Shown: positions 1 through 8,756, counted from the first letter of the stretch. The stretch: DNA of 64,000 nt from Allobosea lathyri (GCF_900108245.1 NZ_FNUY01000001.1:62001-126000), one strand, 5' to 3'. The notes: generated from the letters alone by a model not told the origin. Made by a program: numbers and translations.

Positions 1-1240
1 GATGATCCATGTCGCCGAGGAGTTCGAGAAGGTCGCGCTCGCGGCCGCCGGCAAGACCCCTTTCGGCTTGACGGCCTCTGCCCCCGCGCTCGATCTGAAA
101 CAGGCCGTGGCCTGGAAGGACGGCATCGTCCAGCGGCTCAACAACGGCGTTGCAGCGCTGCTGCGCAAGTCGAAGGTCAAGATCGTCCACGGCAAGGCCC
201 GTTTCCGCGACGGCAAGACCGTCGTGGTGGAAACCGAGACCGGCCCTAAGGTGATCAGGGCGGAGATTATCGTCATCGCCACCGGCTCGGCGCCGGTCGA
301 GCTGCCCTTCCTGCGCTTCGGCGGCAACATCATCTCCTCCACACAGGCCCTGTCGCTGGCCGAATTGCCCAAGCGGCTCACCGTGGTCGGCGGCGGCTAT
401 ATCGGCCTCGAACTCGGCACGGCCTTCGCGAAGCTTGGCTCTAAGGTGACGGTGGTTGAGGCGCTGCCCCGCATCCTGCCGCTCTATGACGAGGAGCTGA
501 CAGCCCCGGTGGCGAAACATCTCGCAGGGCTCGGCGTCGAGGTCCTGCTCGGCGCCAAGGCGAAGGGCATGACGCCGAAGGGAGACGCGCTGCGCATCGA
601 GACCGCTGACGGGCAGGAGAAAAGCATTGCCTCGGACAAGATCCTCGTCACGGTGGGCCGGACGCCCACGACCGCGAGCCTTGGCCTCGAAGAGCTCGTG
701 CTCGACATGGACGGCCGTTTCATCCGCATCGGCGAACGCTGCGAGACCTCGATGCGCGGCATCTACGCCATTGGCGACGTAACGGGCGAGCCGATGCTGG
801 CGCATCGCGCCATGGCGCAGGGCGAGATGGTCGCCGAGATCGTCGCCGGCCTGCCGCGCGCCTGGGACAAGCGCTGCATTCCCGCGATCTGTTTCACCGA
901 TCCGGAGATCGTCTCCGCCGGGCTGTCGCCCGACGACGCCCGTAGCGCCGGCCTCGCCATCAAGACCGGGCAGTTCCCCTTCGCCGCCAATGGCCGTGCC
1001 ATGACGCGCCATGGCGAGGTCGGCTTTGTCCGGATCGTCGCGCAGGCCGAGACGCAGGTCGTGCTGGGCATTCAGGCAGTGGGGCAGGGCGTCTCCGAGC
1101 TGTCGACGGCCTTTGGCCTCGCCATCGAGATGGGCGCGACGCTGGAGGATATCGCCGGCACGATCCACGCCCATCCGACGCTCGGAGAAGGTTTTCAGGA
1201 AGCGGCGCTGAAAGCGCTCGGCCACGCCATCCATATCTGA
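1..1240 (+). CDS. lpd: Dihydrolipoyl dehydrogenase (E3), 5'-truncated by window edge
   Basis: Flavoprotein disulfide reductase that reoxidises the dihydrolipoyl groups of a 2-oxoacid dehydrogenase complex using FAD and NAD+. About 412 residues are visible. The N-terminal FAD motif and the redox-active CxxxxC would lie just left of base 1. The NAD-binding GGGYIGLELG motif starts near residue 128, a second FAD motif (YAIGDV) lies near 255, and the C-terminal dimerisation domain carries the catalytic HxHPTLGE near 390, so the visible part looks intact. The stretch around GLTASAPALDLKQAV resembles E3 subunits of branched-chain or acetoin-type complexes more than the pyruvate-complex form, but I cannot place the partner E1/E2 genes. 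They are probably upstream, outside the window. The gene ends before a hairpin repeat. Confidence 0.93.
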   Translation, partial: MIHVAEEFEKVALAAAGKTPFGLTASAPALDLKQAVAWKDGIVQRLNNGVAALLRKSKVKIVHGKARFRDGKTVVVETETGPKVIRAEIIVIATGSAPVELPFLRFGGNIISSTQALSLAELPKRLTVVGGGYIGLELGTAFAKLGSKVTVVEALPRILPLYDEELTAPVAKHLAGLGVEVLLGAKAKGMTPKGDALRIETADGQEKSIASDKILVTVGRTPTTASLGLEELVLDMDGRFIRIGERCETSMRGIYAIGDVTGEPMLAHRAMAQGEMVAEIVAGLPRAWDKRCIPAICFTDPEIVSAGLSPDDARSAGLAIKTGQFPFAANGRAMTRHGEVGFVRIVAQAETQVVLGIQAVGQGVSELSTAFGLAIEMGATLEDIAGTIHAHPTLGEGFQEAALKALGHAIHI

Positions 1241-1281
1241 GGGCGCGGCCGGCCTGAGCCTGCTGTTCTCGGAACCACACC

Positions 1282-1429
1282 GTCATTCCGGGGCGACCCG
1301 CAGGGTCGAGCCCGGAACCCATAACCGCCGGCGGTTCAGGACGAAGCGGTCCGCCGCTTCTGGCCTAGCTTGCTGACACCCGAGGTTATGGGTTCCGGGC
1401 TCTTCGCTGCCGCGAAGCCCCGGAATGAC
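1282..1429. repeat. Dispersed palindromic repeat (family C)
   Basis: A long imperfect inverted repeat lies between convergent genes. The outer arms GTCATTCCGGGG and CCCCGGAATGAC are at 1282-1293 and 1418-1429. A perfect 19-bp inner stem pairs 1308-1326 with 1384-1402. It resembles short intergenic mosaic repeats common in Hyphomicrobiales and may act as a bidirectional 3' end for the two flanking genes. No transposase is present. Confidence 0.8.
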
Positions 1430-1458
1430 AGAACGCTTCCGCCAAAACGAAGCGTGCT

Positions 1459-2208
1459 CTACAACCGCAGGCCCCCGTCGACGGCGATCTCCGCGCCGTT
1501 GATGTAGCCGCCCTCGACCGAGCACAGCAGCAGCGCTGTTCCCGCGCAATCCTGCGGCTCGCCGATCCGGCCCAGCGGGATGCGTTCCAGCACAGCTGCT
1601 TCATAGCTCCTGTCGGCGAGGACGGTCCGGTTGCGGTCGGTCAGGATCGCGCCGGGCTTGATCACGTTGAAGGTGATGTCGGACGCGCGGATCGTGCGGG
1701 CGAGGTTGAGGATCATGCTGGTCTGAGCCGCCTTGGTCGCGGCGTAATAGAGGCAATCGGCATTCGGCCTGCTCTCCTGCACGCTGCCGATCGCGATGAC
1801 CCGGCCGAATCCGCGTGCGATCATGCCGGGCAGGAAAGCCTTGATCAGCCGCGCTGTCGCATGGAGATTGACCTCGCTCTGGGTCGCGAGCGCGTCGTCG
1901 TCGACGGCGTCCCAGCGCTGCCGGATTTCCGCCGAGGCTGACAGCACCAGGATATCGGGCTCGCGCTGCAAAGCGACGAGGTCAGCCTGCATCAGCGCCG
2001 GCGCCCGCGGATCGACGAGATCATGGACGAGCAGGCTCGCTTGCAGTCCATCCTCATGCAACTGCGCGATGGCCGCGCTGGCTTCGACGCCATCGCGGTC
2101 GTGCAGCACGCTATGCGCGCCAGCTTTGGCCAATGCGGCGGCGATGGCGAGCCCGATCCCGCGTGCTGCCCCGGTGACGAGCGCCGTGCGGCCTGAAAGA
2201 GCGCCCAT
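1459..2208 (-). CDS. SDR family NAD(P)-dependent oxidoreductase
   Basis: A 249-residue classical short-chain dehydrogenase that should oxidise or reduce a hydroxyl/keto group on a small metabolite. The cofactor motif TGAARGIG is at residues 12-19, the conserved Asn near 114, and the catalytic Ser142 and Tyr155-x-x-x-Lys159 are all present. The C-terminal half has the usual INGAEIAVDGG ending. The gene starts 3 bp after the stop of the upstream sugar-binding-protein gene, so it is the last member of the minus-strand GntR, binding protein, binding protein, SDR unit. By context it probably acts on the imported compound or on the product of the divergent mandelate-racemase-like enzyme. The substrate cannot be read from sequence. 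Confidence 0.9.
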   Translation of the reverse strand: MGALSGRTALVTGAARGIGLAIAAALAKAGAHSVLHDRDGVEASAAIAQLHEDGLQASLLVHDLVDPRAPALMQADLVALQREPDILVLSASAEIRQRWDAVDDDALATQSEVNLHATARLIKAFLPGMIARGFGRVIAIGSVQESRPNADCLYYAATKAAQTSMILNLARTIRASDITFNVIKPGAILTDRNRTVLADRSYEAAVLERIPLGRIGEPQDCAGTALLLCSVEGGYINGAEIAVDGGLRL

Positions 2209-2211
2209 CCT

Positions 2212-3522
2212 TTAGCCGAGCAGCGGACGCACGCGCTTCACCGCGTCGTCCATCGCGGCTTGGGCCGGCTTGATGCCGAGGATGGCGGCCTGGGTTTCCT
2301 CGATGAAGATGTCATGCGCGCGCGCCTGCTCGTCGAAGGCCGGCAGATGGATGCGCGAGGCTTTGAGCGCCGCCGCCTCGTCGGCCGCATAGGGCATGGC
2401 GGCCATCAGCGCCGGGTCGGCATAAGTCGAGATACGCGTCGGGCCGTTGCCGTTCAGGGCCATCGTCCTGGTGCCGGCTTTCGAGGAGAGCGCGCGGATC
2501 AGATCCCAGGAGAGCGGCTTCTGTTTCGCGTTTTTCGGGATGACCAGCGACCAGAACTCGACGGTCGGCGCATAGGCGACCTTCCCCGCGAGATCGGCGG
2601 ACATCGGCGGCAGCAGCGATTTGAAGCGCCCGCCATACTTGCCCTTTTGTGGATCGTTATAGGTGACCAGCCGTGCGAAGGGGTTGATCGTCATCGCGGC
2701 GCGCCCCTGCTGCATCCAGGTCGTGATCTCCTCGTTGTTCACGGTCGCGAAATTGCGCGGCAGGACGCCCGCCTTGTAGAGATCGGCAAGGGTCGAAAGC
2801 GCCTTCACCATCGGGGCCTCGGCCGCGACGAGCTTGCCGTCTGGCGTCATGTAGTCGCCGCCGAGGCAGCGCGCGAGGGTGAGGAAGTTCGAGGCGAAGA
2901 CGGCGGTGAAGGCCAGCCCCTGAACCTGCGTGCCGTCATCGCGCTTGAAGGTCAGCTTGCGGGCCAGCTCGACCAGCTCCTCGAAAGTCGCCGGCAGCTT
3001 GGTGACGCCGCGCTCCTCGAGGATCGCCTCGTTGTAGATCAGTGCATTGGTGGCGTGCCGGACCGGAATGCCGTGCAGGGCGCCGTCGAGCTTCAGCGGC
3101 GCGATCAGCCCCGGCGCGAAATCGTCGGGGGCTTCCAGCGGCGCATCCTTCATCAGCGCGTCCAACGGCTCGAACAGTCGGAGATTGCGCGGCACGGCCC
3201 TGCCGTTCAGCAGATAGCCGACATCGATTGAGGTTTCGCCCAGCGTCACCTCCCGCAGCAGCCGCTCATGGATGGCGTTGTTGTCGCCGAAGGTGACCCA
3301 ATTGACGCTCGCGCCGGCCTGTTTGCGCCAGGCTTCAGTGGCGTCTCCGGCCGGACCGGTCGTTGCGGAGGTCTGGTGGACGCGGTGGCCGAGCGCTGTC
3401 AGCGCCTTGCCTTGCGCGAAAACGCTTCCGCCAAGAGCGAGCGAGGACGCAGCACCCGCGGCGAGCAGGCCCAATCCGCGTCGCGAAAGGGGGAGCGAGA
3501 TTGGTGGCAGTTGCTTCGACAT
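2212..3522 (-). CDS. ABC transporter substrate-binding protein, family 1 (carbohydrate type), copy 2
   Basis: A 436-residue periplasmic binding protein. It begins with a Tat-like signal (SRRGLGLLAAGAAS, then a hydrophobic stretch and an FAQG cleavage region near residue 36). The body has the family 1 extracellular binding-protein pattern. It is a clear paralogue of the product of the next gene upstream (3574-4872): both share LGETS-DVG, FEPLD, a TWMQ/VWMQ-TGRAAM-type segment, YNDPQKGK/YNDPQKSK, VIPKNAK and NGNGP-R-STYAD, and both end in VKRVKPLL or close to it. Both genes presumably deliver related ligands to the single permease pair at 7043-8756. A 51-bp gap separates the two copies. Confidence 0.92.
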   Translation of the reverse strand: MSKQLPPISLPLSRRGLGLLAAGAASSLALGGSVFAQGKALTALGHRVHQTSATTGPAGDATEAWRKQAGASVNWVTFGDNNAIHERLLREVTLGETSIDVGYLLNGRAVPRNLRLFEPLDALMKDAPLEAPDDFAPGLIAPLKLDGALHGIPVRHATNALIYNEAILEERGVTKLPATFEELVELARKLTFKRDDGTQVQGLAFTAVFASNFLTLARCLGGDYMTPDGKLVAAEAPMVKALSTLADLYKAGVLPRNFATVNNEEITTWMQQGRAAMTINPFARLVTYNDPQKGKYGGRFKSLLPPMSADLAGKVAYAPTVEFWSLVIPKNAKQKPLSWDLIRALSSKAGTRTMALNGNGPTRISTYADPALMAAMPYAADEAAALKASRIHLPAFDEQARAHDIFIEETQAAILGIKPAQAAMDDAVKRVRPLLG

Positions 3523-3573
3523 GGCGTATCTCCCGTTGGCATGCCTGCCCTGTTCCGGGCAGTTCGACGTGGC

Positions 3574-4872
3574 TCAGGCCGGCAGCAACGGCTTCACTCG
3601 CTTGACCAGGGAGGCCATCGCTTCCTCCGGAGTTTTCATGCCGAGCACGGCCGCTTCCGCCTCTTCCTTGAACAGGTCGCCGGCGCGTGCGGCCTCGTCG
3701 AAGGCCGGCAGCGGCACGCGCGCGACCTTGAGCACCTTCAGCTCCTCGGCGGCATAGGGCACGGTGTTGGCGAAGCCCGCATCTGCATAGGTCGAGGCGC
3801 GCACCGGGCCGTTGCCGTTGAGCGCGGCCTTCAGCGTGGCGTCCTTCGAGGCCATCGCCTTGATGAAGCTCCAGGACAGGTCTTTCCGCTTGGCGTTCTT
3901 GGGGATGACCATGCCCCAGAACTCGACCTTGGCCGGCGCGGCGTCGTATTTGCCGGTGAGCGTCTTCGACGCGGGAACGGCGATCGTCTTGATCTTGCCG
4001 GGGAATTTCGACTTCTGCGGGTCGTTGTAGATGCGGTTGCGGCCCATGCTCTGCAGGCTCATCGCGGCGCGTCCCGTCTGCATCCAGACATTGACGTCTT
4101 CGGTTGAAAGCGTCGCGAAGGTGCGCGGGAAGGCTCCGGCCTCGAACAGGGACCGCAGCAGCTTGATCGCGTTAAGCATCGGCGGCTGATCGGCGACGCA
4201 TTTGAAGTCCGGCGTGATGAAGTCGCCATCCCAGGCACGAGCGATGTCGATCACATTGGGATAGGTCACGCCGGGCATGCACAGCCCGACGACCGCCGTC
4301 CCGTCGCTGCGGCGATAGGTGCAGGCGCGGGCGATCTCGATCATCTCCTCGATCGTTGCCGGCGGCTTGTTGAAGCCCTTCTCGGCCAGCAATTCCTCAT
4401 TGTAATGCAGGCCGGAGGAGGCATGGCGGAACGGCACCGCCAGTTGCTTGCCACCGACCTTCATGCCGTCCATCAGACCGGGGAAGATGTCGGCGGCGTC
4501 CTCCAGCGGATCGCGCTTCATATAGTCGTCGAGCGGCTCGAACAGGTTGGTGGCGCGCGGGATGGCCTGCGTGTTCAGGAGGAAGCCGACATCGACACTG
4601 GTCTCGCCGAGGCTCGCCTCGCGGAATAGCCGCTCCTGCAGAGGGCCTGTGTCGAAAGTGGTCCACTGGATCGTGCCGCCGTTCTTTTCGGCCCACGCCT
4701 TGGTGATGTCGCCGCCCTGAGCGCCGGTCGCGACCGTCTGCATGACGCGATGGGCGAAGACGTTGAACGGACCGCCTTGCTGGGCAAGGGCCGGCAACGT
4801 GGCGCCTCCGAAGCTTAGCCCGATGAAGCCGCCCAGCAGCTCTCTACGGTCCAGCCCTGTCCTTATGGTCAT
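3574..4872 (-). CDS. ABC transporter substrate-binding protein, family 1 (carbohydrate type), copy 1
   Basis: A 432-residue periplasmic binding protein with a Tat-type signal (DRRELLGGFIGLSFGG, cleavage near ALAQQ at about residue 31). It is homologous along its full length to the 2212-3522 product, so the pair looks like a tandem duplication. The start is supported by a strong AGGGAGG 6 nt upstream. The first 29 bp (4844-4872) overlap the end of the GntR gene in another frame, which suggests translational coupling. It probably captures a sugar or sugar-acid for the divergently encoded permeases. The ligand is not predictable from sequence. Confidence 0.92.
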   Translation of the reverse strand: MTIRTGLDRRELLGGFIGLSFGGATLPALAQQGGPFNVFAHRVMQTVATGAQGGDITKAWAEKNGGTIQWTTFDTGPLQERLFREASLGETSVDVGFLLNTQAIPRATNLFEPLDDYMKRDPLEDAADIFPGLMDGMKVGGKQLAVPFRHASSGLHYNEELLAEKGFNKPPATIEEMIEIARACTYRRSDGTAVVGLCMPGVTYPNVIDIARAWDGDFITPDFKCVADQPPMLNAIKLLRSLFEAGAFPRTFATLSTEDVNVWMQTGRAAMSLQSMGRNRIYNDPQKSKFPGKIKTIAVPASKTLTGKYDAAPAKVEFWGMVIPKNAKRKDLSWSFIKAMASKDATLKAALNGNGPVRASTYADAGFANTVPYAAEELKVLKVARVPLPAFDEAARAGDLFKEEAEAAVLGMKTPEEAMASLVKRVKPLLPA

Positions 4873-5635
4873 GGTGATCCTCCCTGCGATTCGCGATTTC
4901 CGCGATGGCGACTTCAGCCGCTTCGAAATGTGTGTTCATGGCGGCTTCCGCCGCCGTGGCATCGCCGGCAATGATCGCCTCGACGACGCGGACATGCCGT
5001 TCATAGGTCTTGAACCAATCGGAGGTATTGCGCGCCTCGCGCGAATTGAAGCTCTCCATCACCTCGCGGATCACCGGCCTCAGGCCCTGGATCTGCAGGT
5101 CGAGCAGGCTGTTGCCCGAGGAGGCGGCCAGCGCCTCGTGAAAGTCCAGATCGGCCTCGATCCAGCGCGGCACGTCCGACAGGGCCGCCTTCATCCGCAC
5201 CAGAATCGCGCGCAGGCGCTCGATATCGGCGGGCGTGCGGCGTTCCGCGCTGTAGCGCGCGATCGGTGGCTCCAGAATGCGGCGCAGCTCGATCGCTTCC
5301 ATCAATCCGGTCTTGCTGCCGCGCACCGCGAAACGGAAGAAGCGGTCGAGCGGGCCGGCGTCGAGCGCCTGGATCCGCGTCGGCTTGCCCTGCTGGATGT
5401 GGACGACGCCCATCGCCGCGAGCTGGCGGATGGCTTCTCGCGCGATCGGCTTGCTGACGCCGAACGAGGCGGCGATCCTGGCTTCGGACGGCAGGGCGTC
5501 GCCGGGCTTCAGCCGGCCGTCATGGATCGCCTGCGTGATCCGCGCGATCAGCGCATCGCCCAGCCGCGTCGGAACGACATCGGACGCCGCGAACGGGTCG
5601 GCGTCGATCTCCGGGGCAAGGGCGGCATCACTCAT
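4844..5635 (-). CDS. GntR-family (FCD/FadR-type) transcriptional regulator
   Basis: A regulator of 263 residues with an N-terminal winged helix (LKPGDALPSEARIAASFGVSKPIAREAIRQL, about residues 42-72) and an FCD ligand-binding domain. FCD domains typically bind small carboxylates, often with a metal. The start chosen is ATG at 5635 because GGAG lies 6 nt upstream; an open frame continues to 5683 but without a ribosome-binding site. It is transcribed with the two binding proteins and the SDR and diverges from the enolase-superfamily gene at 5731, so it probably controls both directions from the 95-bp gap. The His-rich tail is encoded in the overlap with the next gene. Confidence 0.9.
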   Translation of the reverse strand: MSDAALAPEIDADPFAASDVVPTRLGDALIARITQAIHDGRLKPGDALPSEARIAASFGVSKPIAREAIRQLAAMGVVHIQQGKPTRIQALDAGPLDRFFRFAVRGSKTGLMEAIELRRILEPPIARYSAERRTPADIERLRAILVRMKAALSDVPRWIEADLDFHEALAASSGNSLLDLQIQGLRPVIREVMESFNSREARNTSDWFKTYERHVRVVEAIIAGDATAAEAAMNTHFEAAEVAIAEIANRREDHHDHKDRAGP

Positions 5636-5683
5636 CAAAATCTCCATGACCGGATGATTGACATATGCTGCGCAGGTTTGCAA

Positions 5684-5713
5684 TTGATCAACCTATCAGA
5701 TAAGTAGATAAGT
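5684..5713. promoter_or_regulatory. Candidate operator in the GntR / enolase-superfamily divergent promoter
   Basis: The 95-bp gap between the divergent starts holds an AT-rich cluster: the palindrome TTGATCAA (5684-5691), the odd palindrome TATC-A-GATA (5694-5702) and a perfect tandem AGATAAGT-AGATAAGT (5698-5713). The cluster ends 17 bp before the start at 5731. Assignment to the adjacent GntR regulator is inference from position. Confidence 0.45.
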
Positions 5714-5730
5714 GAAGTGAGAAAGCCCGG

Positions 5731-6855
5731 ATGTCCTCCCGCAGCATCGCCAAGATCACCTCCCATCCGTTGCGGGCCGTGCTGGAGAAAACCCAGCGGA
5801 CGTCGCAGGGCGACTATCCAGCCATCGAGCTCGTGGTCGTCGAGGTCACGACGAGCGATGGCGTGGTCGGGTTCGGCGAGGGGCTCGCCCGGCGGGGAGC
5901 GGCCGGATATGCCCGGCTGATCGATGACGTGCTGACCCCGCGATTGATCGGCCGCGATCCCGCCGACCGCCGCGCGCTCTGGAAGACGATGCGGGCTGCG
6001 CTCTCCGGCCAGCCCGGCGGGCAGCTCGTCGAGGCGATCTCGGCCGTTGACATCGCGCTCTGGGATATTGCCGGCAAACTCGCGGGATTGCCGATCCACA
6101 AGCTTCTCGGCGGCATGGGGCGCACCAGCGTCCCGGCTTATGCATCCTCCATCAACTGGCTCGACGATGCCACGGTCGAGGCCGAGGTGGCGGCCGTGCT
6201 CAAGGCCGGCTTCCGCGAGATCAAGGTCAAGCTCGGCCACCCGCTCAAGGATGCGATCGCCCGGGCGAAATTCGTCCGCAAGCTCGCAGGCGACGATATC
6301 GCGCTCTATGTCGACGCCAACTGGGCCTATGATGTCGATGACGCGATGATCGTCGGGCGCGCACTCAGCGATCTCGGTTATGGCTTCTTCGAGGAGCCGA
6401 TCGCCCCTCACGACCGCGCCGGCTATGCCCGCCTCGCGCAGCACCTGCCGATCAGGCTCGCCGCCGGCGAAAGCGACTATGTCGCCTCCGAAGCGCTGGA
6501 GATGCTGAAGACCCGCTCGCTGGGCCTGATTCAGCCCGACGTGACCCGTTCCGGCGGCATCACCGAAACCTGGCGCATCGCCGAGCTCGCAGCCGCCTTC
6601 AATACGGCGTACGCGCCCCATGTCGGCTGGTCCGGCGCGATCTGCGTCGCCGCCAGCCTCCAGCTCGCCGCCGCTGCCGAAACCCTGCGCACCTTCGAGT
6701 GCATGGTCTACGCCAACCCACTGCGCGATGCCTTCGCCCATCCGGTCGTCGGGGAGGGGCATCAACTGGTCGAGGGGCAATTGCTGGTGCCGCAGGGTCC
6801 GGGTCTCGGCATCGAGATCGACCGCGAGATGCTCGCGCGCTACCGGGTCGCGTGA
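5731..6855 (+). CDS. Mandelate racemase/muconate lactonizing-type enzyme (enolase superfamily)
   Basis: A 374-residue enolase-superfamily member. The capping domain is followed by a (beta/alpha)7-beta barrel with KxK at Lys165/Lys167, metal ligands Asp195 (VDANW), Glu221 (FEEP) and Glu247 (AGES), and the Asp270 (QPD) / His297 (PHVG) dyad. Spacing matches classical mandelate racemase almost residue for residue, so Mg2+-assisted alpha-proton abstraction from a carboxylate, with racemisation or dehydration of a hydroxy- or sugar acid, is expected. It is the first gene of the plus-strand arm facing GntR and the binding proteins, consistent with acting on the imported substrate. Whether it is a racemase or an acid-sugar dehydratase cannot be decided here. 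Confidence 0.9.
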   Translation: MSSRSIAKITSHPLRAVLEKTQRTSQGDYPAIELVVVEVTTSDGVVGFGEGLARRGAAGYARLIDDVLTPRLIGRDPADRRALWKTMRAALSGQPGGQLVEAISAVDIALWDIAGKLAGLPIHKLLGGMGRTSVPAYASSINWLDDATVEAEVAAVLKAGFREIKVKLGHPLKDAIARAKFVRKLAGDDIALYVDANWAYDVDDAMIVGRALSDLGYGFFEEPIAPHDRAGYARLAQHLPIRLAAGESDYVASEALEMLKTRSLGLIQPDVTRSGGITETWRIAELAAAFNTAYAPHVGWSGAICVAASLQLAAAAETLRTFECMVYANPLRDAFAHPVVGEGHQLVEGQLLVPQGPGLGIEIDREMLARYRVA

Positions 6856-6897
6856 CGATGGCTCCTCACTCACCGCCACTCGCCGGCTCCCCGCTGA

Positions 6898-7010
6898 GCC
6901 CTCATCCTGAGGAGCGCCGCAGGCGCGTCTCGAAGGATGCTCGTCGAGGCTCCGGTGCCGTCTGGACCATCCTTCGAGACGCCGCTTGCGCGGCTCCTCA
7001 GGATGAGGGC
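6898..7010. repeat. Dispersed palindromic repeat (family B), full copy
   Basis: An inverted repeat with perfect 18-bp outer arms (6898-6915 and 6993-7010) and an inner pair (GCGTCTCGAAGGATG against its complement near 6968-6982). It sits between the enolase-superfamily gene and the first permease gene. A half copy of the same element is at 33987-34029. Confidence 0.85.
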
Positions 7011-7042
7011 TTCGGTAGGGGCGCGGATGAAGGAAACGAAGC

Positions 7043-7918
7043 TTGACCGTCCGCACGCCTCTTTCCGCCCTGGCCCTCGTCAGCCCGGTCCAGCTGATGG
7101 TCGGCGGCATCATCTTCCTGCCGGCGATCTATGTGTTCTGGCTCAGCCTGAACCAGTCCTCCTTCGGGCAGGCGATGAGTTTCGTCGGCTTCGCCAATTA
7201 CGCGAAGGTGCTGGGCGATCCCTATTTCTGGCGGGCGCTCCTCAACACGGTCATCGTCGTTGTCGTCGTCGTGCATGTCGAATTGCTGCTGGGCCTGCTG
7301 ATGGCGCTGTTCTTCGCCTCGGGCGTGCCGTTCCGGCCGATCCTGCTCGCCATCGTGCTCGCGCCCTATGCGGTCAGCGAGGTCTCGGCCGTCGTGATGT
7401 GGCGTTATCTGTTCGAGCCCGATGTCGGGATGATGAGCCAGATGCTGGCCTGGTTTGGGCTGCCGCCGATCGAATGGGCGGTGAAGCCGAGCCATGGGCT
7501 CTTCATGGTCTCGCTGCTCTCGATCTGGCTGCACCTGCCCTTCAGCTTCATCATCATTTACGCGGCGCGGCTCTCGGTACCCGGCGAACTCTACGAGGCC
7601 GGCGCCATCGACGGTGCGACTGGCTGGACCGCGTTTCGCCGTATCACCCTGCCGCTGCTGATGCCGGCGCTGCTGATCGCGGCGTTGTTTCGCTACATCT
7701 TCGCCTTCCGGCTGTTTTCCGAGGTCTGGCTGATGACCGGCGGCGGGCCGGCGCGCACCACCGAGGTGCTGGCGGTTTATCTCTATCTCGAAGCCTTCCG
7801 GTACAACGCCTTCGGCTCGGCGGCGGCAACCGGTTGGCTGCTCGTGCTCGCCTCGCTCCTGCTCGCGCTGTTCTACCTGCGCGGGCTCTACAGGGAGATG
7901 TTTGCCAAGCATGCCTAA
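7043..7918 (+). CDS. Sugar ABC transporter permease (MalF/UgpA type)
   Basis: A 291-residue inner-membrane permease with about six hydrophobic segments and the EAA-type cytoplasmic loop (YEAGAIDGATGWTAFRRITLPLLMP, near residue 192) that docks on the ATPase. It forms the transmembrane pore with the next gene's product. The likely start is TTG at 7043, preceded by AAGGAAA at 7030-7036. No in-frame ATG gives a better fit. The 3' end overlaps the second permease gene. No ATP-binding gene of the MsmX/UgpC type lies in this locus, so the ATPase must be supplied from elsewhere. Confidence 0.9.
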   Translation: MTVRTPLSALALVSPVQLMVGGIIFLPAIYVFWLSLNQSSFGQAMSFVGFANYAKVLGDPYFWRALLNTVIVVVVVVHVELLLGLLMALFFASGVPFRPILLAIVLAPYAVSEVSAVVMWRYLFEPDVGMMSQMLAWFGLPPIEWAVKPSHGLFMVSLLSIWLHLPFSFIIIYAARLSVPGELYEAGAIDGATGWTAFRRITLPLLMPALLIAALFRYIFAFRLFSEVWLMTGGGPARTTEVLAVYLYLEAFRYNAFGSAAATGWLLVLASLLLALFYLRGLYREMFAKHA

Positions 7919-8756
7919 GCTCATGGATAAGTTTCCGCTCCTTCGCGCCTTCCTCAAAAGCCTCGGCGTCCTCGTCATCCTCGCCTGGTCGATCCTGCCG
8001 ATCGCGCTGATCGCGATGTCGTCCTTCAAGGCTGATCGCGACATCTTCTCGCTGACCTCGCGCTTCAGTTTCACGCCGACGCTGGCGAATTACACGCTGC
8101 TCTGGGAGCGCTGGGGCGATTTCTTTCACGGCCTCTGGAACAGCTTTCTCGTCACGGTCGGGGCGACGGTCCTGGCCGTTACGGTCTCGCTGCTGGCCGG
8201 ATTCGCCTATTCGCGCCATGCCGGCAAAGGCCTGCAGGCGAGCGCCTTCTTTCTGATCTTCATCCGGCTGATCCCGCCGATCGTGATCACCCTGCCGCTG
8301 TTTCCGGTGGTGAACTGGCTCGGGCTCAACGACACGCATTTCATCCTGATCCTGCTCTACGCGACCTTCTTCGTCTCGCTCGGCACCATCGTGATGCGCA
8401 CCTTCATCGACCAGATCCCGCGCGAGCTGGACGAGTCGGCGATGATCGATGGCGCCTCGCAGTTCCAGATCGTCCGGCGCGTGATCTTTCCGCTCGCGGC
8501 GCAGGGCATGCTCGCCGTCGCGGTCTTCGTCATCGTCTACGCCTGGAACGAGTTCCTCTTCGCCTTCATCTTCACCACCACCAAGGCCAAGACCGCGCCG
8601 CTGGTCGTTGCCGAGATGATCGGCGCAGTCGAGGGCGTGGAATGGGGCGTGCTCTTCGCCGCTTCCACCCTTCAACTCCTGCCCGTGCTCGCCTTCGTCA
8701 TCCTCATGCAGAAGCATCTCGTCGCCGGGCTCACGGCCGGCGCGGTGAAAGGATAG
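7902..8756 (+). CDS. Sugar ABC transporter permease (MalG/UgpE type)
   Basis: A second permease subunit of 284 residues with an N-terminal hydrophobic segment, several further membrane spans and the EAA loop (LDESAMIDGASQFQIVRRVIFPL). It pairs with the 7043-7918 product. The start could be TTG 7902 or ATG 7911. An AGGGAG element at 7892-7897 is close to the first and 13 nt from the second. The gene overlaps its predecessor by 8 to 17 bp, as expected for co-translated permeases, and is followed after 3 bp by the unknown gene at 8760. Confidence 0.9.
   Translation: MPSMPKLMDKFPLLRAFLKSLGVLVILAWSILPIALIAMSSFKADRDIFSLTSRFSFTPTLANYTLLWERWGDFFHGLWNSFLVTVGATVLAVTVSLLAGFAYSRHAGKGLQASAFFLIFIRLIPPIVITLPLFPVVNWLGLNDTHFILILLYATFFVSLGTIVMRTFIDQIPRELDESAMIDGASQFQIVRRVIFPLAAQGMLAVAVFVIVYAWNEFLFAFIFTTTKAKTAPLVVAEMIGAVEGVEWGVLFAASTLQLLPVLAFVILMQKHLVAGLTAGAVKG

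Noticed and set aside
1282..1429. Palindromic elements considered as insertion sequences
   Set aside because: They are about 80-150 bp, contain no coding frame and no target-site duplication that I can identify; they look like non-autonomous repeats.
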